Below, one piece after another: positions 49,501 to 58,500 of a stretch of DNA of 64,000 nt. The notes beneath the pieces are model-generated. The model searched no databases, was not told the DNA's origin, and saw nothing but the letters and a program-made list of their open reading frames with translations. This DNA is from Penelope pileata (taxonomy: Eukaryota; Chordata; Aves; Galliformes; Cracidae), in the NCBI GenBank assembly GCA_013396635.1, contig WBMW01005315.1:372001-436000 (forward strand), given 5' to 3'. The first letter of the stretch is position 1, and the number at the start of each line of letters is the position of its first letter. The translations under genes and the position numbers were made by a program.

Positions 49501-52500
49501 CGAGGGAGCAGGAGGAAGGCAAGCAGCTCTCCAGACTGGCCCAATGGTTTGCGGCTCTCCCCAGTTCTCCAAGCCAGGTTCCTTGCACCGAGCCCTGGTT
49601 TCTCTGTGGAGCCACCCAGTGGGATGCCTGCTGTGTATGTGGGCAGCAAGAGATGCTGCTGAGACTTCTGTGGAGGTTATTTTAGATTTGGGGAGTAGCA
49701 TTGTTTCCAGGACAACTGGGGAAGAATGAGGAAGGGACTTCTGCTGAGTCAGCACAGAGCTACTGAACAACCTAGCTTGCTGGCTGCGCTGTCCTCTGGA
49801 AAGTGGCTAATGGCTTGCTTGTGTAGGGACCCCTTCAAGCTGTTCTCCAACACACTGGGTACCTGCTGCTGGCAAATGATAGGGTTAAAAATACTAGTTC
49901 AAGAAGTAAACGGGAAGTCATTATTGCCAGGTACAGTTGTAGGCTGACTGTAGCAAACAGCTGTCTGTCCAGTGAGCAGGTTGTGGACACATCGTGTTTG
50001 AAAGGTGAGTGTGGAGCACAGTGTTTCTGGGCTGGAAAACCCATATTTGGGTCTCCGTGCTTAACTCTGTTATCCTCAGATGACTGTTAAATAAATGTCC
50101 CTGTTCTGCACAACTCCTCCAATTAAATGGAATTTGCTGTATCTTGTAATATCGCTTCTGTACTATTAATTGCCCTCTATTCTAAGAGGAATTAAATCCT
50201 TCTCAAAACTATGATGTTTTCATCTTACTTTTCTTCTTTCCACACGTTTTGCATCTCATAGCAATGCTGGACTGCAGAATATGGTGTTAGACTCCAGTGC
50301 TGCCATGGGGAACAATGAACTTCAGGAGAAAGATGCCTCTGGAGCCCTTGGCCATGATCTCAGCAATGGCAGCAGCAGCAGTTTGGAAGCAGCCAGGCAC
50401 CTGGCTAAACGCCTCTACCACCTGGACAGATTCAGACGCTCTGACGTGGCAAAGCATTTGGGTAAAAAGTATGTGCTGATATGAGGACTTATGCCATGTT
50501 GTTCATGCTACTGATTTGGGAGAGTTCACTCCTGAATGACTAACTTTTCTTTCTTTCTTCATTTGTTCAAAGCAATGAATTCAGCAAGCTTGTGGCTGAA
50601 GAATACCTTAAGTTTTTTGATTTCACAGACATGACGCTGGACTGCTCACTCAGGTACATGCCTCTTTGCAAACCTGATGTTCTTATTTTAGTAACAGTGC
50701 TGTTTGCTGGGTTACCCTGATTGAAGGAGTGGAAGCTTTAGAGGGCGAAGAGAGGGAATTGACGTGTTCAGGGATGGAGCACTTCTCTCCTGTTTGGCTT
50801 GGCGTGCCTCCATGCTTCGTAGCACTATTGGAGCAGTGGTATTTCCTGGAGAGGGAGGTCTTTGGATGGACCTGCTTAGATATGATCTTTGACACAGAGG
50901 AGAGGGAGAAAATTGACTAATCACTAAACAGGGGGGCTTGTAGTCTGCCAGGTGCACCTGAGGAATGCAGGTGTTGCTCATACTGATCTGCATGGTGCTC
51001 ACTGGCTTTTTCGATGACACCCTCAGAGCTTGCTCTGCTCGGCTGCACTGTGCAAAGCAAGGGCCAGGATTTCATGTTGCTCAGCAGCCCCCCTTGCTGT
51101 GTCCCCCTGAGGCACCTAAAAATGTGCAGAACAGCAAAAGCTTCCACATGGAAAATGCCTGTGAGGGTTCGTTAGCTGCCAGTGTGGGTGTTTGAAAACC
51201 CTTCCCTTCAATTTTTGTTCCTTTTTACACTGGAATTAGGCCTCAGATGTTTGTTTTCAGTATTTTTTCTTAGGCAGAAAACTAAGTTTTCTTAGCAGTG
51301 GCCTGTTGGCACCGTTGTTGGATAGTTAAATGCTGACAGAAAAAGGAGAGAGATTTTAATGTGAGATAAATTTCTGGCTCGGGTTGCTCTAGAGGGTCAT
51401 TGTTTTTTTCTTAATAAAGATACAAACCTGGGAAGGCTCTGGGTTGTTGTCAGTCCCCCTGCAAATGCATTTCCAGGGAGCTGGCTGCTGGCAGCTATGG
51501 CAGAGCCCTGCTGCTGTCCACGAGGAAAGTGCGAGTCCTGCACAGCAGTGGGAACATGCCTGCAGAAGGGTTAATGGAGCGCTGCGGTGCTGGATGCTCT
51601 GAGGAGCCCAGCACCAGCCCTGTGCAGGGCGGGGGATGCTGGCTCCTTGTTCTGGGTGTTAGGAGCCCTGAGGCACTGTTCTAAATATACCCATCTTTTA
51701 AATTGTGAAATCCAACACCTAATTATTTTGTGGCACATTTTTAGGAGGTCTCTTCTCCCTGTGGATCTCCGGTTAGTATTAATAGTTGCGACCTTCTCTA
51801 AAATATGCTCTGTCTGGTATGAGACTTAGACTCTCAAGGGACTTGCTGAGATTTCACGAGTAACCACTTTTCAGCCAAACTGCAGAGGCACCTTTAGTGC
51901 ACAGAACAGGCTCAGGTCAGAGCATCAGCTTGAACCCTGGGTGTGCATGGCCCCACGTATGCAGTGAGCGAGAGGTAGCCGTGCCATTGCTGCTGGCTTG
52001 CTGGCGAGCCATGATTTGTTAAAAAACTGTGTTGATGAGTTGGCATACTGCAGCCTGTGGCAGCAGCCCAGACCCACATTGCCCCCCAGTCTGCGTGAGG
52101 TTGTTTATTTAGCAAATGTTCTTCCACCATTTGCCTCTCCAGGGGTTCTTTCAGGTGGGTAAAGGTGCTGAAGACAAGGAGAGTCTGTAGGTCTGTGGTG
52201 ACCAGCATGAGCAGGGATTGTCACTGGAGAGAGCCCGAGCTGGAAGAGGAGGGACAGCTAGCTGTCAGAATGTCCCGCTAGGGCAGGAAATAGGATTGCA
52301 AGAGAAACCTTGCAAAGGCTCAGTTGTATGTACTTGTGAATTTGGTTATTTGCAATACATTACATGTGAAATGAAGTTATTGCCAGGCAGATCACACTCT
52401 GTATGGGTGTGAGATCACTGCAAGTACAGTCTGTCTCTGACCTTACATCAAAGAAATAAAATTAATAGTTATTCTCCCAGGCTAAATAGACTTGAATGTT

Positions 52501-55500
52501 GCAGCAGCATATCCCTCGCTTCTCAGATCTGGTGTTCATTTCAGTCCTATGAGATATTTAAAATTTGTCTATTAGGTGCTCATTTTCTGTGCCTTCTTGC
52601 TTTGGACCCAGAAGGTCTGTGTTTTCAAGCTTTTCTTAGAAGCATCTTGACAAATGAGTGTAGGCTGATACCGCTGAGGTCATCTCTTGGCTGCAGAATG
52701 TGGGGATTTGGGGAAGTGCAGAAATTCTTCATGGGAGTTGGCTGCAAGGCTAGCTTTTGTAGCAGGAAGAATAGAGGGGTGGGTATGAGGTGGTTGAAGA
52801 TGTCCCCTCTCTTTGCACAGACTCACTGGCTGTGCCCAGGTGTGTACCTGCCCTCTGCCCAGGACTTTTATGAGCAGTAGCAGGGCAGGCTGCTCTTTCT
52901 GCTGTTGAAACACGGTAGGAAAAATTGCAGTTTTTCTGTCCTCTTCCCCAGATGTTTTATGCAGTTGCCACACTGCCCCTCTGCAAGGTGATGTTTGGTC
53001 ATGACTGCTGTGTTGCATGTCCCACCGCAGGAGGACTTCACATTCGGTCCTGTCTCTGAGTCTGCAGTGTGTGTGCCTCAGTTCACTGCCTGGAATAGTT
53101 CCTCTGCTTTTGATGGGAATGGTAATGGCTGTAAACTTAACAGGTGTAGGTGTAACAGACAGATAGAAAAGGACAGAGAACACCCTGATGTACATTGCAT
53201 CAACAACACCTGTTCCAGTTCCTTCCCTGAAGAAATGAAAAACACTAAAAATGAAGAAAAGCTGTTTCAAATAGTAAAATTGCTTGTTAGCTGATCTATT
53301 CCATGGTTAAGATCAGTGGTAGTTTAACTCCTGGTTAATTTACTGTAATGTTGGAGTTAACTGTGCATTGGATGATAGTCTGTTTTCCTAGACAGGCTTC
53401 TTGGAGCCAAGTGTCTGGTGTGTGCTTATGTATTTCTTATGCTGTATAGCTGTATATGCTTCCCCCCACTGTGTGAGGGGAAAAAGGATTTATGATTTTA
53501 ATTTCTCCTTTTTATGCAATTCTTTTAGGAGTTTCTTTAAAGCCTTTTCACTTATTGGAGAAACTCAGGAACGAGAGAGAGTTTTAGTCCACTTTTCCAG
53601 CAGATACTATCAGTGTAACCCAAACACCATTTCTTCTCAAGGTAACTTTGCTTCTGATAAGAAGGTCTTTGGCCTCCCTCTGTCCTAGCCTTGTTTGTAT
53701 GGTAGCATGTATGTAAAATTGCTGTGCCATGCTTTAGAAAATGCCTGTTGTGAACATGGAAACCCTTCACATTGTCCACAAATAATCATGGTAAGACAGT
53801 GAAAAATTGTGTTTACCCCCAGACAGGCAAGGTCTTCAGGCCTCCTCAGAGTGAATTCTTGGTTTTATCATCTCCAGATTTAAATGTCTTCAGTTGTGGT
53901 TTTTGGTCTCACTGACTTTGAGTGTGTGTGGGTACCTGCGCTCTAGCTACAGGCATGTCGATGAGAACACTATCTCGTGTGGAAGAGATGCTGTTCTCTT
54001 TTCATGCTCAGTTCAGTGCTTGTCTCTCCACACACACTGGCGCTGCACATACCAGTTCTTGCCAGTTGTGGGGGTGAATTTTGGGTGCTGTATCCAGACC
54101 CTGGCATGGTTTCATCTTTACTAACTAACATCAGTCAGAGTGCTGCCTCCTTGCCAATGTTTTCAGTCATTTTGGAAACTGATGAGGGAAACAAACAAAC
54201 ACGCAGATCAAACTCAGGAAAGTTGGCATTCGAAAAGAGGGCAAACTGTTTGCTGGCGTAGCTGCTGCGTGCAGCCATCCACACCAGCAGAGGAATGTGA
54301 CCCTGTGATTCCAGTGCTGGCTGATCACACACTGAGAGAGCTGAGAAAGGAAAGAGGACAAGAAAGAAAATAGGCATGGCCTGAGCTGTGCGTTTGGTCT
54401 CTGGCGTAAGGAGAAGCTGCTGCGTTTGGAAGACCTGTCACTTACTTACTCCTTGCTTTGTGATTAACACCTGTTACAGTGAGGTGGTATTTGCCCTGTT
54501 TGTGCCTCTTCAGCTTTACTGGCTTGCTTATCAGGCAAGGGAATAGGTAGCAATAAGATGTGATCTGCTCCCATACCATCTCTGTCCTTTTTCATATACC
54601 TTTCCTGTTTTAAGTTACCACAGGCAGTAAGATAGAATAGATGTGTCATTTACAGATTAAAACGATGATTTGCATTTTGATGTGGCTGCCTTACTCTAGT
54701 CCAGGTTGCAGAAGGTACATTTCCACTTCAGAGTCTGAATAAGCATTTGGATTAAAGTGAGTCCTGTAGACTTTGCATAGGATTTTACATAATTTTGATG
54801 CTGGATTTCTACTGTCAGTAGTCAAATGGTGCACTGCAGAAATGTGGTGTTTGTTCCTTTTGGTGGAAATCCAGGGTTGCACTTGCTTTTCATTATTCCC
54901 CTTTCCTTTTTTAATCCTCTGAATGTATTTGTGATTTGGAATTGAGAAGGCAGGCTGCACTGGAGAAATGCACAGACCTGAACAGGAGCACCACAGTCCC
55001 AGATTCAAGCTGCTCCAGACTTACCACAGTTAGTGGTTATAACAGTGCATCTTTCATTCCATGCTCTGCTATAATTCTGCCACATTGCTTGGGTGTTAGG
55101 CCCTGTGCAAACATTGTAAGAAAACATGATTCTTGCCTTAGAGAATGTCTTTTTGTAATGGCTTTGTTTTTCACAGATTTAGGCCTTTGATAGTCACGCT
55201 GACTTTTAAGATATGTATATCCCCATCCACCATTTCTCTTTTCCAACACAGGAACCTGTGCATGACTTGGCTACGAAAGTTTTTACTTACATCTCACTAC
55301 AATGTGTCTGTGATGTCTTGTGAATGACCATCTTTCTCACCTCTGTGAGAGAAGGGAAGATGACACCAAGTGTTTATAAACAAGAGAATGGAGAAAGTAT
55401 TTTTCCTAGTGTGATCAATGTTAGGAAACTGAATTTAGGCATGTGGAGATTGGATTTAAAAGGGACATCTGAAAAATGAAGATTATGGAAGTGGTGTCTA

Positions 55501-58500
55501 CTTTCGTAAATGGTGGTTCACACTGACTTTCCCAGGTCTACCACAGTGACTCCAGGGATGGAGTCAGGAATACAATATGTGTTCTGGTTCCTTGCCTGTG
55601 CTACAGGACCTCCTCAGACATTGTTGGAGTATTCACTACACATCATGAAGCCTAGACTAGACAATGTAAATAGCTGGCTAATGTTCCTCAAAATTCCCCC
55701 CTAAATGAGGAGGGGGCCAGAGGTGGAAAAAAGCATACAACTGTCATGTTGTATGCATACTGTACACAAGAATGGGTGTATTCTATTTGTCCCTTCCTGT
55801 CCTAAATGAATAAAAAAAGGGAAGTGATTCAAGCTGTGGTACTGATATTAGCAGGCAAGAGGTAGCAGCATGGTTTCCTGTCTAGTTTGCTTCATCCATG
55901 GGTGCTGCAAGATAGTTTTGACATTCATTAAAAGATAAAAGAAAGGTTGCTCTGTCTTGACAGCTGTGGAATGACCTCACTGTTCATTTACTTATGTGTA
56001 TTTCTTGATAAACAGATTCTTACTAAGAGAACAGACTCAATTAGACAGTGAGGGTTGGTTTCATCTGTTCTTAAAGGTGCAGTCTTGAGTTTGCATGTGA
56101 CTTTGTTTATGTCTCTCTGCAGATGGAGTTCACTGTCTCACCTGTGCCCTGATGCTGCTGAACACTGACCTGCATGGCCATGTGAGTATGCACAGCTTCA
56201 TGTAGATTGTTCTTGCTGACTCTCTGCCTGGAGTGGGTCTTTTGGCAACAGACTCCCCTTGCTAATGGCCTGATCCTAAAGCACCCTGCACGTCTTTGTT
56301 GCAGACAGCATACAGCGAGATGGTCGCACTCCCTGAAATTGCTGTTGTTTGGGGCAGGGCCATCCAGCGTGCCCAGGAGCAGATTTGTCTAGGCCTAGCA
56401 TTGCACTTAGTTTTGCCATTATGTGTGAAGATGCTCCTTGTCCTTGGGCTCCTTCCTTTCTCATCTGGTTCCCATCACTTCTTGGTGATGGTGGGTGGTC
56501 CTGGCTTGGAAACTGTGGTTAGGACTGGCTTCTCCTTGCCAGTGTGCAAAAGCATTTGAGAAGGTAGAAAAAAGAAGAGAGGTGGAGAGAAACTGCGAAG
56601 TCACAAGGGGAATGTGGTGGTTACAGGCATCCTATTGCAAGGGGAAGATCTGGTGGAACCAGAGTTCTGCTCAGCCAGGGTAATGATGAGCATGCCCGGA
56701 GGCAAGATTGCTGAGGAGGGGAATGGATGTCCCAAGCTGGAGCCTTCATTCCCCCAGCACATGCCTCTCCCCAGTGGCTGCCTAGGGGAAGTAATTTTGC
56801 AGCTGGAGTTTTCTTAGTCACACTAGAGCAGGGTGCCAGCAGCCCTAGGACATGTCTTTCAGCACTCATGGTGCAACAGGCTGCTATGCACGGTATTCCT
56901 GTGCTGATCCGCCTTCTCTGTCCTTACACAACAAGGGAGGTGGGTTGGGCAGGAGGGGACAGAGGCATGTCCCTGGGGGCAGGTGCAGTCCCAGCTGCAG
57001 CACTGTCTGTGTGCCTGCAAGGATTGCTTAGCCCCTGTGGGGGCACAGCTCTGCAGTGCGTGCAGGTAGTGAATCCAAGGCTTCTTTATGCTTCCCCAGG
57101 GGTTTTGACACCCACCTCACGTTAATTGAAGATCTTTGTCTGAAAATAGTAGGAGCAGGAGGGGGAAAGGAGTTGTAAAGAATTTTGTCTCTGGAGGTTG
57201 GGCCTTCCCCCACTGAGGAGCACATCAGTCACATGGGAGGGTGAGCAGGGGTAGGGAAGCGTGTCCTGGTGTACCCCTCAGCCTACTCTGCTTCCTTTGA
57301 AGACATGGGAGGCTGCCTGCGCAGGTATCCTGTTCTGCAGGGTGGTGAGAAGCCTGGCACACCTGCCTTGCCTGTCTGTCTGGGGAGGAAGCCTGAGCCT
57401 GACAGCATTACTTGTTGTTCTCTGTGGTGCTTTAGTGGGCCCTAATGTCTTTTTCAGATACTGGAGTAAGGGATATGCTCTGGCCTTTATTGCTGCTGTT
57501 GATTTGCAGCTGAAACTAGAATGACTGACTGATGCGCAGTGTAACTTTGGAGGCTTATCCTACTGGTAGCCATTATTGTGTTGCTACATTTATGGAGCAG
57601 TAATGTCTGCCAGACTCCTGCATGTGTGTTGCTTCTGTTTGTCTCTCCGGGATTTCCTTTAATTTTGGTTTTCTTCTTACTGCTTTGCATTTTTTCCATG
57701 TAGGTGGTAAGTTGGGCATTTCTGACTTGGAATGCAGCCCCTTGCAACAAGTATACTAATTGCCTGTTTCCTTGCAAAGATACAGTGCTCCAACCTGTCC
57801 TTAGCATGATTCTGTTAGAGCAGGAAACAAGTGAGTCAAAGGGCTTGTCTACACTGAGCTCTGTTTGTTGCTGACAGACTAATCCTAAGTGCATGTGCTT
57901 GTGTTTCACAGTAAGCTCAACTGCTTGTAAGGCTGTAGGGCAAGTGCTGTGCCTCCAGTCTGTATCTTCCCTTAACTCTTGTAGACAAACTCTTACTTTT
58001 CCCTTTATTTGCCCCTGCTTTGCCACATTTCATTGTCTTTATAACTGAGTCATTTTTGCTAGCTGTGTCTTGGAGATGCATGCTCACTTCTCTGCAGGCA
58101 GGCCGTTACTTGGACTTTAAAGCCGTGTTAGAGAGGTAACTCTGTTTAAGGTAGCTCTAGACTACCAGACACATCTTCTGGAACCTGCATGGCGCTGTGT
58201 GGAGACATTAGCTATGGTCCTGGAGCAGAACAGCCGTTCATCTGGAATGCTAGTTATCTGTGTAAGTGAAATGAGCCGTACTGCAGTTGGGTTTGATCAA
58301 CATGGGGAAACTGCTGAGTGGAGGAAGCAAACAGAAGCAGGCTGATGTCTGTCACAGAGAAGAAAGAAAGCATTTGCTAGTCTATGAGAACAGCTCCAGC
58401 CTGCATCCAAAGACTACACTTAGAGTCTGTATTCTTCAAGCTCCACAGCCAAGGAACCAGGGTTGTAGCCCAACTTTGCTGTTACGATCCTCACTGATGT

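Larger units (their letters stand above)
37419..50261 (+). other. PSD3: PSD3 intron 4
   Basis: 12.8 kb, the longest intron in the window. It contains a 17-bp doublet at 37934, the Galluhop mariner, the CpG-rich patch with Ns, an A-rich stretch with AAT repeats near 40371-40410, a 15-bp doublet at 46596 and an A-rich run near 48704. A 242-codon frame at 43852-44580 is GC-rich chance sequence. The region 44860-45110 is also mildly CpG-enriched. Confidence 0.75.

Noticed and set aside
50462..50463. GT at 50462 as the exon 5 donor
   Set aside because: It would break the frame into exon 6; the GTATGT at 50469 preserves the K-N-N-E-F sequence.
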